Below are positions 46,402-54,970 of a DNA stretch of 64,000 bases, piece after piece. Each line of letters begins with the position of its first letter. The first letter of the stretch is position 1. The translations under genes were made by a program, and so were the position numbers. Under the pieces are notes generated by a model. That model made no database searches and was not told where the DNA came from. It saw nothing but the letters and a program-made list of their open reading frames with translations. The DNA is from an uncultured Psychromonas sp. (GTDB lineage Bacteria > Pseudomonadota > Gammaproteobacteria > Enterobacterales > Psychromonadaceae): the NCBI RefSeq assembly GCF_947489755.1, contig NZ_CANLFB010000001.1, positions 186,001-250,000 on the forward strand, written 5' to 3'.

Positions 46402-47685
46402 ATGAATAGCAATATAGAGCAAGGTGAGCTTTTTAGTGACTCACTATTAACAGAAATTAAAGAAAAATTTTATCACGTGGAATTTGATCCAATACAAAAT
46501 AAAAAAAGAATATTTTTCGATAATTCTGGTGGCGCTTTTCGACTTAAAGCAGCAATTGATAAATTCAAACAATTAGATGAATTACCGGATTGTCCTGAGC
46601 ATGGCAATAAGACGGCTACATGGTTAATGGATATACAAAAGGAAGGTTATAAATCAATTGAAACCATGCTTAATTTTGACAGCGGCAGTATCGTTACATC
46701 GTATACGGCGTCAATGGTTATGTTTGATATGGTTAGGGTCGTGATGGAGAACATCCCTGGCGGGAACGTAGTCACTACCATGCTTGAACATCCTTCAGCT
46801 TATGATGCAATGGTCTTTTATGCTGAAAAAAATGGTAAAGAACTGAGAGTTGCTAAAACAAACCCGTTAACCGGCGGTGTAGATGTTGAAGAAATAACAA
46901 AACTGATAGATGAAGATACCTGCTTATTATCATTTATGTATGCATCAAATGTGTCTGGTGCCTTGTTAGATGAAGAAAAGATTGTTGAACAGGCAAGAAA
47001 GATTAAACCGGATCTTTATATCGTTGCCGATGCCGTTCAACATGCGCCGCATGGCGTTATCGACGTTACAAAAGTGCCCGTTGATGGTCTTAACTTTGCG
47101 CCTTATAAATTCTTTGGCCCACGCGGTTTTGGTGTGGGCTACGTGTCAGAAAGACTCTCGAAATTACCGCACAACAAATTAGTCGCTAAACCACAAGATT
47201 GTTGGCAGCTTGGTAGCCCAGCTCCTGGGCATTTTGCTGCACTCACCGAAGTGATTAACTATGTCTGTTGGATAGGTGAGCAGTTTAATTCATCAGACAA
47301 CAGAAGAACGCTTTTTGTTGAAGGGATGGAGCGCATCAAGCTACATGAAAGAGCCTTGATGAATGCAATGTTAGAGGGAACCGAAAACGTAGAAGGTCTT
47401 AGGCATATAGAAGGTGTACATGCCTACCTAGATTACAAAGACTTAACTAAGAAAGATTTCATTATGGCAATTGGCTTTGACAACATCGAGTATAAAAAGG
47501 CAGTAGGGATGTATGAGGAAGCTGGCATTATTGTCTTTGAGCGTCTGCTCTCAAGCCCTTATTCATCAAGAATGCTTGAATCATTTGATTTAAAAGGGGC
47601 TATTCGCGTTTCACCGATTCACTGCCAAAGCTTACAAGACGTTGAAGCGTTTTTGAAAACAACCAAAGTGCTTTGTAATAGTTGA
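46402..47685 (+). CDS. Class V PLP-dependent enzyme (aminotransferase/desulfurase fold)
   Basis: 427 residues. PLP lysine K236 in NFAPYKFFGPRGFG, with D210 and H214 in VADAVQHAPHG. Early FFDNSGGAFRL and the ending RVSPIHCQS show the complete fold. The family includes cysteine desulfurases, kynureninase-like and isopenicillin-epimerase-like enzymes. No cysteine is placed as in the active-site loop of IscS/SufS, so desulfurase activity is doubtful. With a TAXI transporter behind it, it may act on an imported amino acid. I cannot name the substrate. Confidence 0.75.
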   Translation: MNSNIEQGELFSDSLLTEIKEKFYHVEFDPIQNKKRIFFDNSGGAFRLKAAIDKFKQLDELPDCPEHGNKTATWLMDIQKEGYKSIETMLNFDSGSIVTSYTASMVMFDMVRVVMENIPGGNVVTTMLEHPSAYDAMVFYAEKNGKELRVAKTNPLTGGVDVEEITKLIDEDTCLLSFMYASNVSGALLDEEKIVEQARKIKPDLYIVADAVQHAPHGVIDVTKVPVDGLNFAPYKFFGPRGFGVGYVSERLSKLPHNKLVAKPQDCWQLGSPAPGHFAALTEVINYVCWIGEQFNSSDNRRTLFVEGMERIKLHERALMNAMLEGTENVEGLRHIEGVHAYLDYKDLTKKDFIMAIGFDNIEYKKAVGMYEEAGIIVFERLLSSPYSSRMLESFDLKGAIRVSPIHCQSLQDVEAFLKTTKVLCNS

Positions 47686-47688
47686 TAA

Positions 47689-47887
47689 AGCGATTACAAA
47701 CACAAAAATATGCTGGATTGCCTTTGTCTGCAGTAGATCAAAATACTGATGAAGTTGAGTTTTATTCAGCGAATATTCTACGCCCTTTAGGTATTGAGTT
47801 AGCCGATTGCATATCGTGACTTATGTTAATACCAAAGAAATGGTGGGATTTTTTCTAGAGAAAATACTAGAAATGTTAAGAAAGTAA
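47689..47887 (+). pseudogene. Possible decayed coding fragment
   Basis: Between the class V gene and the TAXI gene, two overlapping frames look like protein: QKYAGLPLSAVDQNTDEVEF, then YSANILRPLGIELADC (to TGA 47817-47819), and a shifted frame TYVNTKEMVGFFLEKILEML to TAA 47885-47887. A frameshift would join them into one C-terminal piece. I do not recognise the family and no start is seen, so this could be chance. Confidence 0.3.
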
Positions 47888-47937
47888 ACATAGCAAAATA
47901 CATTCATTTTAAACGACTATTTTAAGGATAAAATTTT

Positions 47938-48920
47938 ATGTCTAGTAAAAGTAAACTTGCAAAACTATTTATGCCATCTGTTATTTGTTTAGCAGCTTCA
48001 TTCAGTACCGCAGCTGTCAGTGCAGAACAAACTTATGTAAAAATAGGCACAGGAGGACAAACAGGTGTTTATTATGTTGCTGGTCAGTCTATATGTCGTT
48101 TAGTCAATAAAAAGACTGATGAACACGGTATTAAGTGTACTGCTCCGTCAACGGGCGGCTCTGTTGCTAATATTAATGGCGTTCGTCAAGGTCAGTTAGA
48201 TTTTGGTGTTGCGCAATCAGATTGGCAGTCATATGCCTTAACAGGCACTAAGCATGCTTCCTTTATTGATCAAGGTAAATTTGAAGATTTGCGTGCTATA
48301 TTTGGACTTTATAGTGAACCGTTGTTGCTCGTGCAGATTCAGGCGTGGAAACTTTTGATGATCTAGTTGGTAAACGTGTCAATCTTAGTAATCCAGGTTC
48401 TGGTACTCGCGGCACAATGGAAATTATTATGGCAGAAAAAGGGTGGACGCAGGACTCGTTCAAACTGGCTGCTGAGTTAAAAGTATCAGAGCAATCACAA
48501 GCATTATGTGACAATAAAGTTGATGTGATCTTAGTGAATGTTGGACATCCTTCTGGGGTTATTAAAGAAGCAACGACTTCTTGTGACACGAAAATAATAC
48601 CTGTAACGGGTCCTGTTATAGACAAGCTTATGGCCGAGAATGATTTTTACGCACCAGCGATTATTAAAGGTGGTCTTTATAACGGTAATGATAACGATGT
48701 AAAAACATTTGGTAATTCAGCAACAATGGTCACTTCTGCAAAAGTTGATGACGAAGTTGTTTACCAAATGGTGAAAGCTGTTTTTGATAACTTTAAAAAC
48801 TTTAAGCGTTTACACCCTGCATTTGCAAACCTAGATCCTAAAACAATGATCACCGACGGTTTGTCTGCTCCACTACATGATGGTGCTGTTCGTTATTACA
48901 AAGAGAAAGGTTGGATGTAA
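47938..48920 (+). pseudogene. TAXI-family TRAP binding protein, frameshifted
   Basis: The N-terminal part has a signal peptide (cleavage near VSA) and YVKIGTGGQTGVYYVAGQSI, ending in a wrong frame after LYSEP. The remainder continues in another frame as VVARADSGVETFDDLVGKRVN, cited in part, to a normal TAXI C-terminus. The frame change lies between 48318 and 48321 and amounts to a loss of one base (or seven; one or two residues of the usual EP-FT-VVAR pattern are missing). Intact it would be about 327 residues. It would bind a carboxylate or amino acid in the periplasm for the permease below. Either a real inactivating mutation or a sequencing error. Confidence 0.85.
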
Positions 48921-48936
48921 TTTTTACCCTTCAATA

Positions 48937-48962
48937 AGAGATGCTTCTGCATCTCTTTTTTT
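48937..48962 (+). terminator. Terminator between TAXI binding protein and permease
   Basis: AGAGATGC (48937-48944) pairs with GCATCTCT (48949-48956) over TTCT, followed by eight Ts. It would lower permease expression relative to the binding protein. Confidence 0.75.
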
Positions 48963-48985
48963 ATTTCAACTTTTCAGGGGCTTAT

Positions 48986-51589
48986 ATGATAAGTCCGCCT
49001 AAACAACCGACCCAAATTAATGATCAAGAACTTCAAGATATGGTCGCTGCCAACGATACTGGCGCACGTATTCCAGAAGGGTGGCAAGGTGTTTTATTAC
49101 TTGGGACGGCGCTTATATGGTCATTGTTTCAGTTATGGGTCGCCTCTCCACTGCCTTATTATGATTGGCCTATTATTGGCAGTTTTGGTATTTTTAATGA
49201 TACTGAAGTGCGTGCAATACATTTAGGTTTTGCAATCTTTTTAGCATTTACTGCGTTTCCTGCTACCTCTCGATCTCCGCAATATAGAGTGCCTCTGAAT
49301 GATATCGTGCTTAGTATTATTGGCGCTTTTTGTGCTTCTTATCTCTTCACATTCTATGACCAACTTGTAGCGCGCCCTGGCTTACCCAATACACAAGATT
49401 TAATTGTGTCTGTTATTGGTATTCTACTTTTACTTGAAGCAACTCGACGGACGCTTGGACCTCCATTGATGATTGTGGCGATTGTCTTTTTAGTCTATTC
49501 CGTCGCTGGCCCTTATATGCCTGAAATTATTGCGCATAAAGGTGTGACATTAAAAGAGCTTGTTAATCACCAATGGTTAACCACTGAAGGCGTCTTTGGT
49601 ATTGCAGTCGGTGTGTCGTCTAGTTTTGTTTTCTTATTTGTTTTATTTGGTGCTTTACTGGATAAAGCGGGTGCGGGTAATTACTTTATCCAAGTTGCCT
49701 TTTCGCTATTAGGACATATGCGCGGAGGCCCTGCAAAAGCGGCTGTTGTTGCTTCTGGGTTGACTGGGTTGATTTCAGGTTCATCTATTGCCAATGTTGT
49801 TACGACGGGCACATTCACTATTCCAATGATGAAACGTGTTGGTTTTTCTTCTGAAAAAGCTGGCGCGGTTGAAGTTGCTTCTTCTGTTAATGGCCAGATC
49901 ATGCCACCTGTGATGGGAGCGGCTGCATTCTTGATGGTTGAGTATGTTGGTATTAGCTACGTTGAAGTAATTACGCATGCCTTTTTACCTGCACTGATTT
50001 CATACATTGCACTAGTTTATATCGTACATCTAGAAGCACTTAAACTAGATATGCAAGGGCTACCACGACGTAGTGCTGTTAAACCTTGGCATTTACGTGT
50101 GATGGGGTTATTGACAGGATTCATGGTGACCGCTGTTATTGCTGCAACCGTTTATTACGGAATAGGTTGGATAAAACCTGCTTTTGGTGATTATGCAGGG
50201 GTCGTTATTGCAGTGTTGCTCAGTGTTACTTACCTTTATTTGTTGCTCATTGCTTCTTCTGTTCCGGATTTAGTGTTAGATAACCCTGATTCTCCGATGC
50301 TTGAATTACCAGAAGTGGTGCCAACGGTTAAGTCTGGCTTACATTTTCTATTACCCGTTGTCGTACTCGTTTGGTGTTTGATGATTGAACGATTATCTCC
50401 TGGGTTATCAGCTTTTTGGGCAACAGTGCTCATGCTTTTCATCTTAATAACTCAACGTCCAATTATGGCCTTCTTTCGTCAACAAGAGGATTTAATGATC
50501 CAATTACGAAGAGGTGGGAGTGAGTTGGTAAAAGGCCTTATTGTCGGTGCACGTAACATGATCGGTATTGGCATTGCGACTGCAGCGGCCGGTATTATTG
50601 TCGGCGCCGTTTCGCAAACAGGCGTCGGTTCGGTATTGGCTGATCTTGTCGAAATACTGTCAATGGGTAACTTGTTATTGATGCTTATTTTAACTGCTGT
50701 TTTGAGCTTAATATTAGGGATGGGATTGCCAACCACAGCCAATTATATCGTTGTTTCATCATTATTAGCACCAGTGGTTGTGCTATTAGGTCAAGAGTCT
50801 GGCTTGATTGTCCCGTTAATAGCGGTTCATTTGTTTGTCTTTTATTTCGGTATTATGGCTGATGTAACACCACCTGTTGGGTTAGCATCTTTTGCTGCTG
50901 CCGCTGTTTCAGGAGGCGACCCGATTAAGACAGGGTTTGTTGCTTTTAATTACAGTTTACGTACTGCAGTATTGCCATTTCTATTTATTTTTAATACGGA
51001 TCTATTACTAATAGAGGTGACTTGGTTAGAAGGTATTTTGGTTTTTGTTGTCGCCACCATGGCGATCCTCGTTTTTACTGCTGGAACGCAAGGGTTTTTC
51101 CTTACTAAGAGCCGCTGGTATGAATCTTTATTGATGATATTGATTGCATTCTCATTATTCCGCCCAGGTTTTTGGATGGATATGATTGTTGAGCCTTATC
51201 ATCAGCTAGCACCTACAGAATTAGTACAGAATAATAGTCATATTGAATCTGGTGCTGCCGTGCGTTTTTGGGTTGATGGAGTGGACGGGGTTGGCAATGA
51301 ACGATCATTTCTTGTCAGTATGACGTTAGGAGAAGGCGCTGATATTTCAGAACGTTTGGCTGAAGTTGGGATTGAGTTAATTAGTAAGGATGGACAAGTG
51401 ATCGTGGATTATGTCGGTTATGACAGTCCTGCAGAACAAGCGGGTTTAACGTTTGATCAAGTGATTACCTTAGTAGAAATACCACAAGTGCAACCTATTA
51501 AACAACTTATTTATATTCCTACTTTCGCACTACTTGCTTTGGTGGTGTTCATTCAACGCCGCCGTAAACGATTGCTAATAAATAGTTAA
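48986..51589 (+). CDS. TRAP transporter fused permease (TAXI type, DctQ-DctM)
   Basis: 867 residues from ATG 48986, with CAGGGG 7 nt upstream; the in-frame TTG 48941 is rejected as it lies in the terminator. An N-terminal four-helix small-subunit region (about 30-170) is fused to the large subunit with GSSIANVVTTGTFTIPMMKR and GMGLPTTANYIVVSS, both TRAP signatures. A C-terminal DUF3394-like region (from about 745) carries a PDZ-like turn (YDSPAEQAGLTFDQVI) and a final membrane helix. It needs the binding protein that is frameshifted upstream. Substrate unknown. Confidence 0.9.
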   Translation: MISPPKQPTQINDQELQDMVAANDTGARIPEGWQGVLLLGTALIWSLFQLWVASPLPYYDWPIIGSFGIFNDTEVRAIHLGFAIFLAFTAFPATSRSPQYRVPLNDIVLSIIGAFCASYLFTFYDQLVARPGLPNTQDLIVSVIGILLLLEATRRTLGPPLMIVAIVFLVYSVAGPYMPEIIAHKGVTLKELVNHQWLTTEGVFGIAVGVSSSFVFLFVLFGALLDKAGAGNYFIQVAFSLLGHMRGGPAKAAVVASGLTGLISGSSIANVVTTGTFTIPMMKRVGFSSEKAGAVEVASSVNGQIMPPVMGAAAFLMVEYVGISYVEVITHAFLPALISYIALVYIVHLEALKLDMQGLPRRSAVKPWHLRVMGLLTGFMVTAVIAATVYYGIGWIKPAFGDYAGVVIAVLLSVTYLYLLLIASSVPDLVLDNPDSPMLELPEVVPTVKSGLHFLLPVVVLVWCLMIERLSPGLSAFWATVLMLFILITQRPIMAFFRQQEDLMIQLRRGGSELVKGLIVGARNMIGIGIATAAAGIIVGAVSQTGVGSVLADLVEILSMGNLLLMLILTAVLSLILGMGLPTTANYIVVSSLLAPVVVLLGQESGLIVPLIAVHLFVFYFGIMADVTPPVGLASFAAAAVSGGDPIKTGFVAFNYSLRTAVLPFLFIFNTDLLLIEVTWLEGILVFVVATMAILVFTAGTQGFFLTKSRWYESLLMILIAFSLFRPGFWMDMIVEPYHQLAPTELVQNNSHIESGAAVRFWVDGVDGVGNERSFLVSMTLGEGADISERLAEVGIELISKDGQVIVDYVGYDSPAEQAGLTFDQVITLVEIPQVQPIKQLIYIPTFALLALVVFIQRRRKRLLINS

Positions 51590-51597
51590 CTTTATGC

Positions 51598-51633
51598 AAT
51601 AATCTGACCTGCTAATGGGTAGGTCAGATTATT
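51598..51633 (+). promoter_or_regulatory. Perfect 12-bp stem-loop between TRAP permease and Usp
   Basis: AATAATCTGACC (51598-51609) is the exact reverse complement of GGTCAGATTATT (51622-51633), loop 12 nt. There is no T run. It lies 26 bp before the usp start and may be a processing or stabilising structure. Confidence 0.5.
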
Positions 51634-51658
51634 CATGTTCTATAAGAAGGATTTTATC

Positions 51659-52108
51659 ATGTTTAATAAAATACTCGTTCCAATCGACTTAAGCGCACCT
51701 GAGTTCAGTAAACAAGCATTGACGATAGCCTTAAGAGAAGTTCAAAGTAACGATACAGAGCTACATTTAATTACGATTGTGCCAAGCTTTACTAATGTTA
51801 TGGTGGCTTCGTACTTCTCTAAGAAAGAGCACCAAAAAACCATCAAAGAACTGGCTATAAAGTTTAAAGCTTATGCAGAGGAAGTCTTGCCTGAAAGTGT
51901 TGCTCCTGTGCTGAGGGTGTATGAAGGGTCGCCTTCTGACTCTATTGTCGATTATGTTGATCGAAAAGAGATTGATCTCGTTATTATGGCTTCTCATCAT
52001 CGTTCAGCTGTAAACCATTTTTTACTTGGTTCAGTGTCTGCTCGTGTTTCAGAGCGTGCTAAATGCTCAGTGATGTTACTGAGAAAAACTGCTAATAACG
52101 CTAAATAA
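51659..52108 (+). CDS. Universal stress protein, TRAP-associated
   Basis: 149 residues from ATG 51659 (AAGGA 7 nt upstream), starting MFNKILVPIDLSAPEFS. C-terminal LLGSVSARVSERAKCSVMLLR is the Usp signature, but the usual G-2x-G preceding it is replaced (HHRSAVNHFLLGS), so ATP binding is doubtful, as in UspA itself. UspA proteins often accompany TRAP permeases (as TeaD does with TeaABC) and tune transport. Confidence 0.85.
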   Translation: MFNKILVPIDLSAPEFSKQALTIALREVQSNDTELHLITIVPSFTNVMVASYFSKKEHQKTIKELAIKFKAYAEEVLPESVAPVLRVYEGSPSDSIVDYVDRKEIDLVIMASHHRSAVNHFLLGSVSARVSERAKCSVMLLRKTANNAK

Positions 52109-52248
52109 TTTTTAACCTATTTGCTCTATAAAAAGTAGGTTGTTCTTAAGCAAATAGGAAGCAGTTAACTTAACTGCTTCATCGTCCATTACATTCTCTT
52201 TAGTCGAACGAGATGATATAAAGAGCTTGGTTATTTGTTAGGGGCCAT

Positions 52249-52281
52249 AAAAAAGGCGTGCTACTTGATCACACCCTTTAA
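52249..52281 (-). terminator. Terminator of the NhaC-1 gene
   Basis: On the minus strand AAAGG-G-TGTG pairs with CACG-CCTTT with one bulge, followed by six Ts (52254-52249). It lies 38 bp past the stop codon. Confidence 0.55.
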
Positions 52282-52298
52282 AGTCTTAAATTTAATAT

Positions 52299-52322
52299 AT
52301 GTATTGCTAAATGTATTATTAA
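52299..52322. repeat. 12-bp duplication at the NhaC-1 stop codon
   Basis: ATGTATTGCTAA (52299-52310) is followed by ATGTATTATTAA (52311-52322); 10 of 12 bases agree. The second unit includes the stop codon of the minus-strand gene. Confidence 0.45.
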
Positions 52323-53797
52323 GCGAGTAATAGAAAGAATACGACCGATATCGCAGCTGCAATTAAAGTATACGGCAGCTGTGTGAGTGCGTGGTTCATT
52401 GGACTAATACCACATGCTTTTGCCGATAATACGGTTGAATCACCATAGAAACAAGCGTGAGAGCCAAATGCTGATGCTGATATTAGTGCGCCAACAACTA
52501 AAGGTAAATCTGCATCTAATGTCAGTGCTAGCGGTATAACGATTGGCATACCAACAACGAATATCCCCCAGAAAGACGCAGTTGCGAAAGCTAATGCCGC
52601 CATCGTAATAAATACTACTGCAGGCAAGTAATCAACCGTCATGAAGTTAGATGCTGCTTCAATTACGTAGTTTGTTGTGCCAAGAGAGTTATTCACTTCA
52701 GCTAACATGAAACCACAAAAGAGAGTCCCTAAAGGTGCAATCATGCCGATAAAACCACTTAATATTGCATCAAACATTTTCCCCATTGGCATTAAGTTTT
52801 GTATTGCATAAAAGATAACCGTTAAGAAAATAGCGGCCATTGCACCAGCCATAATATCGATATCAAATAACCATGTGAAAAAAATCAGTGCGCCAATTGG
52901 AACAAAGAAGTTAAACATGTTGCTGTTTTTAACCGTAGGTTGGATCTCTTCATCAATTGCTGCATCTTCTTCGTTCAGTACTGCGCCTGTTTCTTGTGCG
53001 CGGTCTTCTGCTTCTTTCATTTTGCCAAATAAAGGGATATTACGGTTAATGACTAAAGCCACCACAGCAAGACATACCCATGCATAAATCATGTAAGGAA
53101 TAGAGCTGATGAATAAATCCATGCCTTTACCTTCGCCTGCTGCGCCTGTCTCTTCTAATAAACCAGAGAAAAAGACAGCCCAAGTAGAGAAAGGTAAAAT
53201 AATACAAACAGGTGCGGCCGTTGAGTCCACAACGTAAGCAAGAAATTCGCGTGATACTTTTACTTTATCTGTCGCTTTACGCATTGATGAACCAATGGTA
53301 AGTGCATTTAAGTAATCATCAATAAAAATAACGAGGCCTAAACCCATTGTAGAATACAGTGTGCCTTTACGACTTTTCACTTTTTCAGAAATCCAATTCC
53401 CGAAGCTATCTGCTCCGCCAGCACAACTTACAAGCGCAATAATACTACCCATTAAACCACAAGCAATGAATATCCATGCGACTACATCATTTTGGAAAAC
53501 AGTTAAGAAAATACCGCTTAAAGAAGGGATAAAGTCCGCTGGAGACTCCGTCATTAAGAGACCGACAATAACACCCACAAAGAGCGATTCAACTGTGCGT
53601 TTAGTATAAATTGCCATGGTAACCACGACTGCAGTAGGCAGTAAACTCCAGAGTCCATAACTGGCTTCATTGAGTCCAAAAAAGTTATAACATAAGATAG
53701 AAATTACTATGACAGCGATTGATACGAACGCCACCTTTTTATCTATATAGGACTTTTCACCGTGGCTGAGATCAATCGATCGTGATTTTTTAATCAT
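52319..53797 (-). CDS. NhaC-family carrier 1
   Basis: 492 residues, about 12 membrane segments. IFIDDYLNALTIGSSMRKATD and DSTAAPVCIILPFSTWAVFFSG, cited in part (IFIDDYLNALTIGSSM), are NhaC-superfamily signatures, as is GSHACFYGDSTVLS near the end. Annotated members are Na+/H+ antiporters, but several carry amino acids or amines. It is the last gene of a three-gene run (NhaC-2, deacetylase, NhaC-1) next to agmatine catabolism, so polyamine or acetylpolyamine exchange is a reasonable guess. Confidence 0.8.
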   Translation of the reverse strand: MIKKSRSIDLSHGEKSYIDKKVAFVSIAVIVISILCYNFFGLNEASYGLWSLLPTAVVVTMAIYTKRTVESLFVGVIVGLLMTESPADFIPSLSGIFLTVFQNDVVAWIFIACGLMGSIIALVSCAGGADSFGNWISEKVKSRKGTLYSTMGLGLVIFIDDYLNALTIGSSMRKATDKVKVSREFLAYVVDSTAAPVCIILPFSTWAVFFSGLLEETGAAGEGKGMDLFISSIPYMIYAWVCLAVVALVINRNIPLFGKMKEAEDRAQETGAVLNEEDAAIDEEIQPTVKNSNMFNFFVPIGALIFFTWLFDIDIMAGAMAAIFLTVIFYAIQNLMPMGKMFDAILSGFIGMIAPLGTLFCGFMLAEVNNSLGTTNYVIEAASNFMTVDYLPAVVFITMAALAFATASFWGIFVVGMPIVIPLALTLDADLPLVVGALISASAFGSHACFYGDSTVLSAKACGISPMNHALTQLPYTLIAAAISVVFFLLLA

Positions 53798-53851
53798 ACT
53801 TAATATCTTCCCTTTATTGTTATTAATATCTTTTATGAACTAGGCTTTTAT

Positions 53852-54958
53852 TTAACAAATATCTTTTACCAATGCTTGTAAACTATCAATTAAAGCTTGT
53901 TGATGCGGTTGCGTTGTTTGTTGTCCCCAGAGCGCAATTTCATCGCTTAGCGTATCGACGACTTCTGTGCGTTGCCCACTCATTTCTTCTATGACGGCAA
54001 GACCACAAAAAGGGACATAGCTCGGTGAGTAACCCCCTTCATGGATCATAACTAATTTATCGCCACAGAGGGTTTTGGCTTCTCTCATTAGAATTTTGGT
54101 CATTTTTCTATAAGTATTACTATTAAGAATCATTGGGCCTAATGGATCGACAGCAGCAGCATCAAAGCCACAAGCAACAACAATCATTTCGGGCTTAAAG
54201 CGTTGCAGAGCAGGGACAATTAATTCTTCTAGCACACTGATATATGCACCTATTCCGCTACCTGCAGGTAAAGGTATATTAACGTTGTAGCCTTCGCCTT
54301 CACCAGTTCCTCTCTCAGAAGCACTGCCTGAATTTACAGGGAAATTATTATCATGGTGAATTGATATAGTCAGTACATCCGCGCTATCATAAAAGGCTTC
54401 TTGAGTACCATTTCCATGGTGTACATCCCAATCAATAACAGCGACACGTTTGACTAGTTTTTTTGCCTGAGCGGACATAATGGCAATTGGAATATTTCCC
54501 AGTAAACAAAAACCACTGCCAGTATCGCGTTTAGCATGATGTCCTGGGGGGCGGCTTAAGCAATAAGCATTTTTAACTTCTCCCTTTAAAACTGATTCCA
54601 TTGCTTGAATGGCCATACCACTTGATTGACGAGCAATTGTGAATCCGTTTTGAGCAAAGGGGCTACCTTCGCCAGCATCTCCGGCTCCTTTTTCACTTTG
54701 TTCTGATAAAGAGGTTATGTATCGTTCAGTATGAAATCTATGTAATGCTTCTATTGGCGCTAAATCTGAATCAATAGGCATTAATTGCTTCATGGCTCCA
54801 CTGACTTCCAATAAATTTTTCAGGCGACGTTTTGTCTCTGGATTTTCATAAGAAGTTGTTGGTTGAAAATAAATGCCACAATCATCGTAAATAGAGCGGT
54901 TACCAGTATCATGCCACATGCAAATTTCATGATATAAAAAGCCTGTTTTAGTTGTCAT
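53852..54958 (-). CDS. Class II histone-deacetylase-like amidohydrolase
   Basis: 368 residues. Catalytic His pair in RPPGHHA (H140, H141), zinc ligands D178 and H180 in DWDVHHGNGTQ and D266 in GFDAAAVDP, and a GGYSPSYVP C-terminal motif. Bacterial members deacetylate acetylpolyamines or similar amides. GAGGGGAAG precedes the ATG; it starts 12 bp after the NhaC-2 stop. The context (agmatine deiminase, putrescine aminotransferase) supports an acetylputrescine or acetylcadaverine-type substrate, which is inference. Confidence 0.85.
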   Translation of the reverse strand: MTTKTGFLYHEICMWHDTGNRSIYDDCGIYFQPTTSYENPETKRRLKNLLEVSGAMKQLMPIDSDLAPIEALHRFHTERYITSLSEQSEKGAGDAGEGSPFAQNGFTIARQSSGMAIQAMESVLKGEVKNAYCLSRPPGHHAKRDTGSGFCLLGNIPIAIMSAQAKKLVKRVAVIDWDVHHGNGTQEAFYDSADVLTISIHHDNNFPVNSGSASERGTGEGEGYNVNIPLPAGSGIGAYISVLEELIVPALQRFKPEMIVVACGFDAAAVDPLGPMILNSNTYRKMTKILMREAKTLCGDKLVMIHEGGYSPSYVPFCGLAVIEEMSGQRTEVVDTLSDEIALWGQQTTQPHQQALIDSLQALVKDIC

Positions 54959-54970
54959 TTTCTTCCCCTC

